The notes beneath the pieces are model-generated. The model made no database searches and was not told the DNA's origin. It worked only from the letters and a program-made list of their open reading frames with translations. 8,637 nucleotides of DNA from Clostridia bacterium (GTDB lineage: Bacteria > Bacillota > Clostridia > TANB77 > CAG-508), in NCBI GenBank assembly GCA_900752095.1, contig CAADUD010000147.1, positions 1 to 8,637 on the forward strand. The letters run 5' to 3'. Numbering within the stretch: the stretch's first letter is position 1; each line of letters opens with the position of its first letter. The position numbers and the translations under genes are program-made. Below are positions 1-7,500 of the stretch, in pieces.

Positions 1-423
1 TCTGGCTCAACTGTAACATTAACAGCCTCAGGACTAAGTCAATATACAAATTACTATTATTATGTATCAGTAACAGACGGTAAAGAAACAATTCAAAGTA
101 CAACAAGTGAAGCGGTAAAAACATATTGCCCAGGAACAGGAATAACATGCCCAGGGGGGACATATAATGGAATTTCTTATTGTGGAAGTTGTAATGGAAC
201 TGGACGTTTAGCTAAATGTTCGAATTGTGGAGCTCTTTTTCCAAGTAATGACGCAGGTCCTCATTGTACATCATGCGGAATTTCTAGTCCTGATTATGTA
301 AGTATAACTTGTACAAGTTGTTCTGGCAGTGGAAAATTTGAAAATTGGACTTTGTGTGTACATGGATATAAAACGGGTCATTCCTATTGCTCACATAATC
401 GTACAAGTCAACATGACGATTAA
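1..423 (+). CDS. C-terminal part of a probable surface protein: Fn3-like domain plus cysteine-rich zinc-finger-like tail (5' end outside window)
   Basis: The reading frame is open from the first base and ends in a tandem TAA TAA at 421-426; 140 residues are visible and the start lies outside the window. Residues 1-41 read like the last strands of a fibronectin III or similar Ig-fold domain (TVTLTASGLSQYTNYYYYVSVTDGK). The rest is cysteine-rich: CGSCNGTG at 61-68 and CTSCSGSG at 104-111 match the CxxCxGxG motif of the DnaJ zinc-binding region. Between them CSNCG (73-77) and CTSCG (89-93) form a typical zinc-ribbon pair. Further Cys occur at 43, 50, 119 and 130, with His at 88, 121, 127 and 132. 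It is not DnaJ: there is no J-domain context, and the Fn3-like part suggests secretion or surface display. The function is unknown. A terminator follows, so it is not co-transcribed with rnc. Confidence is high for the coding frame and low for the role. Confidence 0.85.
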   Translation, partial: SGSTVTLTASGLSQYTNYYYYVSVTDGKETIQSTTSEAVKTYCPGTGITCPGGTYNGISYCGSCNGTGRLAKCSNCGALFPSNDAGPHCTSCGISSPDYVSITCTSCSGSGKFENWTLCVHGYKTGHSYCSHNRTSQHDD

Positions 424-454
424 TAAAATTAAATATGATGCCTTAAATTTTTAA

Positions 455-500
455 AAAACACTGTGCAATTCACAATTAAACTTGAATTGCACAGTGTTTT
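455..500 (+). terminator. Perfect 18-bp hairpin terminator after the surface-protein gene
   Basis: The left arm (455-472) and right arm (483-500) are exact reverse complements over 18 bp, with a 10-nt loop (473-482). The left arm begins AAAA and the right arm ends TTTT, the shape of a bidirectional intrinsic terminator. It starts 31 nt after the stop codon of the upstream gene and precedes the rnc promoter, so it separates the two transcription units. The T-run is only four bases and is used up in the stem, which would weaken it a little. Confidence 0.8.
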
Positions 501-602
501 ATCTAAATATAGATTTTATGAAACGAAAAATGCTATTTACGTCAAGTAAAAAATTAAATGTAATTCTTTAAAATACTATTAAAAAACTTCTAATCAAAAT
601 AC

Positions 603-631
603 TTGGATTTTAAGCAAAAAAGGTATATAAT
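603..631 (+). promoter_or_regulatory. Sigma-A type promoter for rnc
   Basis: A -35 box TTGGAT (603-608, 4 of 6 consensus bases) and a consensus -10 box TATAAT (626-631) are separated by exactly 17 bp. Transcription would start near 638, giving a leader of about 55 nt before the rnc ATG at 693. The leader carries a ribosome binding site GAAAGGA (677-683), 9 nt before the start codon. The rest of 424-692 holds only the upstream terminator and AT-rich sequence in which I see no gene. Confidence 0.7.
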
Positions 632-692
632 AATTAGCAGTAGTTCAGCAAGAAAAAATAATACTATATATAAATAGAAAGGATAAAAACAA

Positions 693-1388
693 ATGCAAAA
701 CAAACCAATGGAAGAATTAGAACAAAGTATAAACTATACTTTTAAGAATAAAAACTTGTTAAGAAAAGCTTTTACACACACATCCTATGCTTATGAACAC
801 CATGTGGAAAGCAACGAGAAGTTAGAATTTTTAGGTGACAGTATCTTAGAATTTTTATCAAGCAAATATATTTATGCTAATTATCTTCATTTAAAAGAGG
901 GAGAAATGACTAAAGTGCGAGCAGAAGTTGTATGTGAAGATAGTTTATATTTAGTAGCACAAAAGCATCATTTTAGTGATTTCTTGTATTTAGGTAAAAG
1001 CGAAGAATTAAGTAAGGGAAAAACGAAACCTGCCATTTTGGCAGATAGTGTAGAAGCTTTAATCGCTGCTATATACTTTGATGGAGGATTAGCAGAGGCA
1101 GAAAAATTTATTATAGAAAATTTAAAAGAAGCAGTAGAAAAGTCTAGTAAGAATGTAGGAATGAAAGACCATAAAACAGTTTTACAAGAAAAATTACAAG
1201 AACATGGAAATGTCCATATTGTATATGAAGTAATAGATACAAAGGGACCAGACCATGACAAAACTTTTATGGTACAAGTTTCTTGTAATGAGGAAATACT
1301 TGCTAATCGGAGAAGGAAAGACCAAAAAACAAGCAGAAATGCAGGCAGCGCAAAAAGCTTTAGAGAAATTAGAAAAGGAATCTACTAA
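693..1388 (+). CDS. rnc: Ribonuclease III, with a frameshifted C-terminal end
   Basis: RNase III cuts double-stranded RNA in rRNA maturation, mRNA turnover and antisense control. The catalytic domain is complete. The signature NEKLEFLGDSILEF is at residues 41-54, with acidic metal ligands E42, E45 and D49, and the second acidic motif ADSVEAL carries D118 and E121. A dsRNA-binding domain begins near residue 158 (KDHKTVLQEKLQEHG). After residue 204 the annotated frame becomes a basic, family-unlike tail (starting NRRRKDQKT) and stops at 1386-1388. The expected ending GEGKTKKQAEMQAAQKALEKL is found one base out of frame (1306-1392). Removing one A of the AA at 1305-1306 would give a normal 232-residue protein. 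The last dsRBD helix, with its KK RNA contacts, is therefore lost as written. The ATG is set by GAAAGGA 9 nt upstream. The gene lies directly upstream of the radical SAM gene, as in many Clostridia. Confidence 0.93.
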   Translation: MQNKPMEELEQSINYTFKNKNLLRKAFTHTSYAYEHHVESNEKLEFLGDSILEFLSSKYIYANYLHLKEGEMTKVRAEVVCEDSLYLVAQKHHFSDFLYLGKSEELSKGKTKPAILADSVEALIAAIYFDGGLAEAEKFIIENLKEAVEKSSKNVGMKDHKTVLQEKLQEHGNVHIVYEVIDTKGPDHDKTFMVQVSCNEEILANRRRKDQKTSRNAGSAKSFREIRKGIY

Positions 1389-1392
1389 TTGA
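1306..1392 (+). other. rnc: Out-of-frame remainder of the rnc dsRNA-binding domain
   Basis: Reading from 1306 in the frame one base ahead of the annotated rnc frame gives 28 residues, beginning IGEGKTKKQAEMQAA and ending with TGA at 1390-1392. It contains the conserved G-x-G-x-[ST]-K-K-x-A-E then AAxxAL pattern that closes the dsRBD of RNase III proteins, and continues naturally from the ...NEEILA of the main frame. The domain has thus been split by a +1 base change rather than eroded. No homopolymer longer than AA is at the junction. Confidence 0.85.
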
Positions 1393-1512
1393 TAAAGTGA
1401 GAAAAGTATATATCAAAATTCACCATAGGATATTAAAAAATAGTACAAAAGAAAAACAAATGAAAAGACAAAATAAAAGGATTTTTTGGTTTGAAAGAAG
1501 GGAGAATGCAAA

Positions 1513-2595
1513 GTGAAAAAAGAATATATTATACCAATTTTTGTACCACATTTAGGATGCCCTCATACTTGTACTTTTTGTAATCAAAAAGAAATAAGTG
1601 GACAAACAAAACAAGTAACAGCAAAAGATGTAAAAGAAACCATAGACTACTATTTAAAAAATTTTAAAGATAATTCCAAATATGTAGAAGTTGCCTTTTT
1701 TGGAGGAAGCTTTACAGGGATAGAAGAAAAAGTACAAAACGAGTTATTAGAAGCGGTACAAGAATATATTGAAAATGGAAAAGTCAATAGTATTCGTATC
1801 TCTACAAGACCAGATTATATTAACAAAGATATTTTAAAAAGACTAAAAAAATATCACGTAAAAACAATAGAATTAGGCGTTCAATCTACCAATAACTATA
1901 TTTTAGCTAAATGCCAAAGAGGTCATACGTTTGAAGATGTAAAAAAAGCTTCTAAGTTAATTAGGTGGAATGGATTTATTTTAGGACATCAAATGATGAT
2001 AGGTTTACCAGAAAGCACAAAACTAGATGAGATTAATACAGCAAAAGAACTAATTAAGTTAAAACCAAAAATTGTACGAATTTATCCTGTTCTAGTGGTA
2101 AAAAATACTAGGCTAGTAGAAGAATATGAAAAAGGAGAATATATACCACTTACTATAGAACAAGCAGTAGAACGTTCAAAAGAAATTATGAGATTATTTA
2201 ATAGAGCAAAAATAGAGGTAATACGTATAGGATTGCAAAACACGCAAGAAATTACAGATCCTAGTATAGAAAATAGTCAAGTAGTAGCAGGTCCTTATCA
2301 CCCAGCTTTTAGGCAACTAGTAGAATCTAGTATGTGGTATGATGAAATTGTTAGAAAAATTAAACAGTATAATGTAAAAGTAATGCAAGTAACAATTAAA
2401 GCAAATCCAGAAAACGTAAATAATATTATTGGACATAAAAAAGAAAATATTTTAAAATTAAAAGAAATCTATGATGTAGATGTTAGAATAAAACCAGATG
2501 AAAGCATAAAGAATGGAAAATTTGAAATTGAAATAGACAAAACTTATGAAGATATATTAGAAGAGTTAAAGGAAAAGTCACAAAATAGAAAATAA
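1513..2595 (+). CDS. Elp3-like radical SAM protein (no acetyltransferase domain)
   Basis: This is a 360-residue radical S-adenosylmethionine enzyme of the stand-alone Elp3-like type found beside rnc in Firmicutes. It resembles the radical SAM half of Elp3 but lacks the C-terminal GNAT acetyltransferase half, so tRNA modification is a family-based guess and the substrate is unknown. The 4Fe-4S binding motif CPHTCTFC gives C16, C20 and C23 in CX3CX2C spacing. The SAM-contact motif FFGGSFTG is at 62-69, ISTRPDYI at 96-103, ELGVQS at 120-125 and HQMMIGLP at 159-166. YHPAFRQLVES (262-272) is typical of this family. A C-terminal segment, IIGHKKENILKL (305-316), resembles a KH-fold GxxG loop. The GTG start is fixed by AAGGGAG at 1498-1504, 8 nt upstream. 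No terminator is visible in the 124 nt after rnc, so the two are probably one operon. There is no GNAT motif and no frame damage. Confidence 0.9.
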   Translation: MKKEYIIPIFVPHLGCPHTCTFCNQKEISGQTKQVTAKDVKETIDYYLKNFKDNSKYVEVAFFGGSFTGIEEKVQNELLEAVQEYIENGKVNSIRISTRPDYINKDILKRLKKYHVKTIELGVQSTNNYILAKCQRGHTFEDVKKASKLIRWNGFILGHQMMIGLPESTKLDEINTAKELIKLKPKIVRIYPVLVVKNTRLVEEYEKGEYIPLTIEQAVERSKEIMRLFNRAKIEVIRIGLQNTQEITDPSIENSQVVAGPYHPAFRQLVESSMWYDEIVRKIKQYNVKVMQVTIKANPENVNNIIGHKKENILKLKEIYDVDVRIKPDESIKNGKFEIEIDKTYEDILEELKEKSQNRK

Positions 2596-2659
2596 AAAAC
2601 TGAAAAATAATAGAAGTATTTGTAGAATAAAAAATGAAGTGAAGAATAAGGTATAAAAA

Positions 2660-2700
2660 CACTTATTATTGCCAATAATGGTAATAATAGGTGATTTTTT
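2660..2700 (+). terminator. Hairpin plus T-run overlapping the YitT ribosome binding site (terminator or attenuator)
   Basis: Arms 2660-2673 and 2680-2693 pair over 14 bp with two G-U wobbles around a 6-nt loop, and six T follow at 2695-2700. Five A upstream (2655-2659) can pair with the T-run. The shape is an intrinsic terminator for the rnc-radical SAM unit, 65 nt after its stop. The right arm also contains the Shine-Dalgarno sequence of the next gene and the T-run ends at its ATG, so the structure could equally attenuate or mask that gene. The stem is mostly A-U, so stability is moderate. Confidence 0.6.
2689..2694 (+). promoter_or_regulatory. Ribosome binding site of the YitT-family gene, buried in a hairpin
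   Basis: AGGTGA is a six-base exact match to the 3' part of the Shine-Dalgarno consensus (TAAGGAGGTGA). It lies 6 nt before the ATG at 2701, which fixes that start. Its first five bases are paired in the 2660-2693 hairpin, so ribosome access would need the stem opened or a transcript that starts inside it. A possible -10 box TATAAA (2652-2657) would start transcription within the left arm, but I see no matching -35 box. Confidence 0.6.
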
Positions 2701-3570
2701 ATGGACTATATAAAAACAAAGAAAATTTATCAAATAAGAAAATATAGTATTGATATTTTGTACTTATTAATTGGCTGTATGTTAATGGCAATGGGAACCT
2801 CGCTTTTTTTACTTCCTAACCAACTTTCTTCAGGAGGATTTGCTGGTATTGCTACTATTATTTATTATTTATTCCATTTTCCTCTTGGAACAGTAATGTT
2901 TGTATTAAATATTCCATTTTTACTATGGGCATTTTTTAAAATTGGAAAGCAATTTCTAATAAAGTCTATTTTAGGTACTATATTTTTAACTATCTTTATT
3001 GATATTTTTGACCAAATTTCAGTGTTAACTAATGATCGATTTTTAGCTTGCATTTATGGTGGGATTTGTATAGGTATTGGTTTAGCATTAGTATTAAAGG
3101 CAAATGCATCCACAGGAGGAACTGACTTAATTTCCTATATAGCCAAAGCTTATAAACCTCATATTAGAACAAGTAATATTATTGTTTTTGTAGACATTAT
3201 CATTGTGTCTTTAAATGTGTTTTTCTTTCGAGAAATAGAAATAGGACTTTATTCTGCGATTAGTATTTATTTAGTAGGGAAAATGATAGATATTGTATTT
3301 GAAGGTGTCAATTTTACAAAAATGATGTTTATTATTTCTAATCATTATAAAGAAATTGCAGAAGAAATAGGAAAAGAATTACAAAGAGGCAGTACTGCAA
3401 TTTACGCAAAAGGAATGTATACTAGAGAAAAAAGAATGATGCTCTTATGTGTTGGTTCTAGAAATGAAATTGCTAGAATTAAGCAAATAGCAACCAAAAT
3501 TGATCCGAAATCTTTTATTGTGATTAGTAATGCAAGAGAAACTTGGGGAAAAGGATTTAAAAGAGATTAA
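2701..3570 (+). CDS. YitT family membrane protein (YitT_membrane plus DUF2179)
   Basis: This is a 289-residue integral membrane protein of the widespread YitT/YpjC/YvjA family, whose transported substrate or role is not established. Hydrophobic segments near residues 17-38, 46-60, 63-80, 85-105, 113-133 and 159-177, with a weaker one near 183-200, fit the YitT membrane domain. Family-typical stretches are LPNQLSSGGFAGI (38-50), GIGLALVLKANASTGGTD (125-142) and LYSAISIYLVGKMIDIVFEG (183-202). The C-terminal part, about 209-282 (MMFIISNHYKEIAEEI to SNARETWGKGF), is the cytoplasmic DUF2179 domain, complete to its usual NAREVxGxGF-like end (here NARETWGKGF). The length is normal for the family. 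The ATG lies 6 nt after AGGTGA, inside an upstream hairpin. A long palindrome starts 2 nt after the stop codon, so the gene is probably monocistronic or the end of a unit. Confidence 0.92.
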   Translation: MDYIKTKKIYQIRKYSIDILYLLIGCMLMAMGTSLFLLPNQLSSGGFAGIATIIYYLFHFPLGTVMFVLNIPFLLWAFFKIGKQFLIKSILGTIFLTIFIDIFDQISVLTNDRFLACIYGGICIGIGLALVLKANASTGGTDLISYIAKAYKPHIRTSNIIVFVDIIIVSLNVFFFREIEIGLYSAISIYLVGKMIDIVFEGVNFTKMMFIISNHYKEIAEEIGKELQRGSTAIYAKGMYTREKRMMLLCVGSRNEIARIKQIATKIDPKSFIVISNARETWGKGFKRD

Positions 3571-3572
3571 TT

Positions 3573-3638
3573 TCAACCGTTAGGGCCGTCTCTTTTTAGC
3601 TGATTTTTCAGCCAAAAAGAGACGACCCTAACGGTTGA
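3573..3638. repeat. 66-nt near-perfect palindrome (terminator or dispersed repeat element)
   Basis: Positions 3573-3603 pair with 3608-3638: 31 positions, 29 matched, mismatches at 3586/3625 and 3598/3613, with a TTTT loop (3604-3607). The arms contain CCGTTAGGG and GACCCTAACGG and are clearly richer in GC than the surroundings. It starts 2 nt after the YitT stop and would work as a strong terminator in RNA, although no long T-run follows (only ATTTAA after the right foot). The length, symmetry and different base composition also fit a small dispersed palindromic element of REP or MITE type, but no second copy is in this window. TTAA occurs on both sides (3567-3570 and 3640-3643), which is weak evidence for a target duplication in AT-rich DNA. 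Confidence 0.75.
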
Positions 3639-3663
3639 TTTAACACAAGATGTATGATACAAT
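3635..3663 (+). promoter_or_regulatory. Promoter of the ogg-addB unit, extended -10 type
   Basis: A -35 box TTGATT (3635-3640, 4 of 6) and a -10 box TACAAT (3658-3663, 5 of 6) are 17 bp apart, and TGA just before the -10 box makes an extended -10 (TGATACAAT). Transcription would start near 3670, about 28 nt before the ogg ATG at 3698. The first four bases of the -35 box are the last four of the long palindrome's right arm. Any protein or structure at the palindrome would therefore touch this promoter. Confidence 0.65.
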
Positions 3664-3697
3664 AAAAACACTTAATACAAAATAGCTAGGAGAAAAG

Positions 3698-4564
3698 ATG
3701 CAAGAACAAATATATAAAATAAATCAGATAGAAACTTTTGTACTACAGCATGTTTTTGAATGTGGACAATGTTTTCGTTGGAATAAGCAACCAGATGAAA
3801 GTTATACAGGTGTTTTTGAAAATAATGTAATAAATGTAGCTGTAAAAAATGAACAAATTGTATTTAAAGGTATTTGTAATGGAAATATTCAAGACATCGT
3901 AAATGAATATTTTGATCTACATAGAGACTATACAAAAATACAAGAAAATTTAAGTAAAATAGATGAACCTTTAAAAATGAGCGTTCAATATGGAAAAGGA
4001 ATTAGGCTTTTAAATCAAAATTTATGGGAAACTATTATTTCTTTTATTATTTCGGCTAATAACAATATTCCAAGAATTAAAGGGATTATAGAAAGATTAT
4101 CCAAACAATATGGAAATCCAATTGAGTGGAATAACCAAATTTATTATACTTTTCCTACACCAGAAGAACTTTCAAAAGCAAGCATAACAGATTTAAGGGC
4201 ATTAGGACTAGGCTTTCGTGATCAAAGAGTATATGAAACTACTAAAATAATTCTAACCAAACAAGTAGATTTGGGAAAACTAAAACAGGAAAAAGGCACG
4301 AAAAGAATAAGAGAAATATTGCTTACCTTGCCAGGTGTAGGACCAAAAGTGGCAGATTGTATTATGCTTTTTTCTACTTTAAAATGTTTAGATGTATTTC
4401 CAGTAGATGTTTGGGTTAGAAGAGTAATGAATGAATTATATTTTAAATTGCCAGAAGAAAATAAGTTAAAAAGGGAACAGATAGAAAAACTAGCTTATGA
4501 AAAATATGGCAATTTAGCAGGAATTGCACAGCAATATTTATTTTACTGGAAAAGAGAAGCTTAA
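3698..4564 (+). CDS. ogg: 8-oxoguanine DNA glycosylase/AP lyase, OGG1 type
   Basis: This bifunctional base-excision enzyme removes 8-oxoguanine opposite C and nicks the abasic site. The 288 residues match the OGG1 family throughout. GQCFRW (23-28) corresponds to the eukaryotic GQSFRW N-terminal OGG domain. NNNIPRIKGIIERL (121-134) carries the asparagines that read the cytosine opposite the lesion. LGLGFRDQRV (169-178) is also typical. The helix-hairpin-helix LPGVGPKVADC (211-221) supplies the catalytic lysine K217, and the GPD loop FPVDVW (234-239) the catalytic aspartate D237. There is no C-terminal FeS cysteine cluster, which separates it from endonuclease III and MutY. The length agrees with the clostridial OGG proteins. 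The ATG is set by AGGAGA at 3688-3693, 4 nt upstream. addB begins 22 nt after its stop, so the two repair genes very likely share a transcript. Confidence 0.95.
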   Translation: MQEQIYKINQIETFVLQHVFECGQCFRWNKQPDESYTGVFENNVINVAVKNEQIVFKGICNGNIQDIVNEYFDLHRDYTKIQENLSKIDEPLKMSVQYGKGIRLLNQNLWETIISFIISANNNIPRIKGIIERLSKQYGNPIEWNNQIYYTFPTPEELSKASITDLRALGLGFRDQRVYETTKIILTKQVDLGKLKQEKGTKRIREILLTLPGVGPKVADCIMLFSTLKCLDVFPVDVWVRRVMNELYFKLPEENKLKREQIEKLAYEKYGNLAGIAQQYLFYWKREA

Positions 4565-4586
4565 TTGAGATTGGAGGGAAGAAAAT

Positions 4587-7500
4587 TTGAGTTTACAAAT
4601 TATTTATGGGACAGCAGGTACAGGTAAAAGTAATTACATTTTTGAACAAATACAAGAAAATATAAAGAAAAAATCAAACTATGCTATAAAACTAATTACC
4701 CCAGAGCAATTTTCTTTTACTGCAGAAAAGAAATTATTAGAAACTTCTTCCACTCCTAGTATTTTGCAAGCAGAAGTAATTACTTTTGTACGTATGGCAT
4801 ACCGTGTATTAAACGAAGTAGGTGGAATTGCAAAACAGCGTTTAAATAGTTCTGGAAGAGCAATGTTAATAGATCATATTTTATTAACCAAGAAAAATGA
4901 TTTTTCTTTTTTAGGAAAATCAGATGAAAATGTAGAAATGATAGCAAGACAATTAACAGAGCTAAAAAAACATCAAATTACACTAGAACAATTGCAAGAT
5001 ATTACAAAAGAAGAGCAAGACTCTTATTTGCAAAGAAAATTACAAGATATTACTACTTTATATGAAAACTACACAAACCAAATTCGAACGAAATATATTG
5101 ATGAAAATGATGGATTGACTATGCTTAGTCAAAAATTAGAAGAAGCTACGCAATTTCAAAACTGCGATATTTATATAGATGAATTTGCAGGTTTTACTTT
5201 GCAAGAATATGAAATTTTGCGAAAATTACTAAAAATGTCTCATAAAGTAACTATTACAATTTGTGCAGATAATTTAAAACCAAATACAAATCCCGACCAA
5301 GACTTATTTTATATGAATAAACAAACAGCAAATAGAATATTAGAAATAGCAAAACAAGAAAATATAGAAGTGGAAGAACCGGTTTGCTTAAATGGTTCTG
5401 ATAAAAGATTTAAAACAAAAGAATTACAACATTTAGCAATTCAAATGGCAAGTCCATTTTATGAAAAATACGAAAGTGAGCCCAAAAATATAGAACTTTT
5501 TTTAGCCAATAATCCTTATTCCGAAATAGAACATGTAGCAATAGAAATTACAAAACTTGCAAAACAAGGATACCGTTACGAAGAAATAGCAGTTATTACA
5601 AAAAATATTGAACAATATGCAAGTTTATGTAAGGCTATTTTTACACAATATAAAATTCCCGTATTTATTGATGAAAAAAAGGACTTAAGTAATAATGTAC
5701 TAGTAAAATTTATACTTGCCCTTTTAGAAATTTTTAGTAACAATTGGTCTTATGAAGCGGTATTTGGCTACCTAAAAACAGGATTAACCTCTTTAGAAGA
5801 AGAAGACTTAGCCACTTTGGAAAACTATTGCATTAAATGGGGAATAAAAGGCAGTAAATGGTATGCAAAAGACTGGAATTTCTATGAAGAAAATGAAGAA
5901 GAAATAGAAAAAATAGAGTATTGTAAAAAGCAAGTAGTAGAGCCATTATTAGCATTAAAAAATGCTCTACAAGGAACCAAAACTGTAAAAGATATTACTA
6001 AAGCAATTTACTACTTTTTCATCCAAAACGAAATTTTACAAAAACTAGAGAAAAAAATGGAGATTTTAAAACAAGTTGGAGAGCTAGAAATTGCAAAAGA
6101 ATATGAGACAAGTCTTCAAATTGTAATAGACTTATTAGATGAAATTGTGTTAGTTTTAGGGGATGAAAATATTACATTTGAGAAATATAGCAAAATTTTA
6201 AAAATGGGATTTACGCAAAGCAATTTGGGAACCATTCCTGCCACAGCAGATCAAGTAATTGTAGGAGATATTGACCGTTCAAGATCTCACAAAGTAAAAA
6301 TAGCTTTTTTAATTGGACTAAATGATGGCAGTTTTCCAAGTACACAAAAAGACGAAGGATTTTTAGATGACGCAGATAGAAATTACTTAAAAACAAAGGG
6401 CATAGAACTTGCTAAAAATAGCATAGAGCAATTGTATGATGAAAACTTTAATATTTATAAAGCATTTACCACTGCAGAAGAAAAATTTTATTTATCCTAT
6501 CTTTCTTCTGATGCAGAAGGAAAATCACTAAGACCTTCTATTTTAATTCATAAAATAAAGCGTATGTTTCCAAAGTTAAAAGAACAAAGTGATGTAGTAG
6601 AAAGAAAAAGTGAAATTGTTTTAAAAAATACTACATTGGATGAGCTTCTTATTCAACTTAGAAACTTTCAAGTGGGAATTGCCATTTCTCCTATTTGGTT
6701 TCAAGTATATAAATACTACTCAGATCATGAACCAGAAAAGCTAGAAAATGCATTAAAAGCTTTGAAATATGAAAACGCACCAGAACCATTAGAGCCAGAA
6801 AAACTACAAAAGCTTTATGGTAATACTTTAAAAACAAGTGTATCTAGACTAGAAAAATATCAATCCTGTGCTTTTTCTTATTATCTAAAATATGGACTAA
6901 AATTAAAAGAAGCAAATAATTTTAAAGTACAATCTATTGATACTGGTAATTTTATGCATGAAGTAATAGATAGCTTTTTTGAATACTTAGAAGAAGAGAA
7001 CTTAAATGTGAAAAAAATTACAGCAGAACAAATACAAATAATTGCGCAACAAATTGTAGAAGAAAAATTAACCCTAAAAAAATATGATATTTTTAATAGT
7101 ATTCCAAAATACAGAATATTAGCACAAAGACTAAAAAAAGTAATTGTAAAATCCATGCAATATATTGTAGAAAGTATTCAAAAAAGTGAATTTGAAGTAC
7201 TAGGACATGAAAGAGAATTTAAAGAGGGAAAAGACTATCCACCAATTGTATTTGAATTACAAGATGGCAAAAAAGTAGAAATCACTGGAAAAATAGACAG
7301 AATGGATATTGCCAAAACACCAGACGGAAACTACATACGTATTATTGATTATAAATCTTCTATTAAAAATATTAATTTAAATGAAGTATTAGCAGGCTTG
7401 CAGTTACAACTTTTAACATACTTAGATGCAGCTTGTAAAAAAGAAAATGTACTACCAGCAGGAGTATTTTACTTTAATTTAATAGACCCTATTATCAATG

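Noticed and set aside
517..570. Short ORF starting ATG 517 between the terminator and the rnc promoter
   Set aside because: It is about 17 codons with no Shine-Dalgarno sequence and no recognisable content, and is expected by chance.
968..1261. Open frame of 97 codons on the minus strand inside rnc, and similar minus-strand frames at 2865-3053, 6211-6396 and 6881-7156
   Set aside because: They lie wholly inside well-supported plus-strand genes, have no ribosome binding sites of note, and their translations look like the antisense of AT-rich coding DNA.
1299..1311. Programmed +1 ribosomal frameshift to make full-length RNase III
   Set aside because: The GCT AAT CGG context has a rare CGG codon, but the tRNAs in the P site would pair badly after a +1 slip, and there is no stop codon at the shift point or stimulatory structure I can see. 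A mutation or sequence error is simpler.
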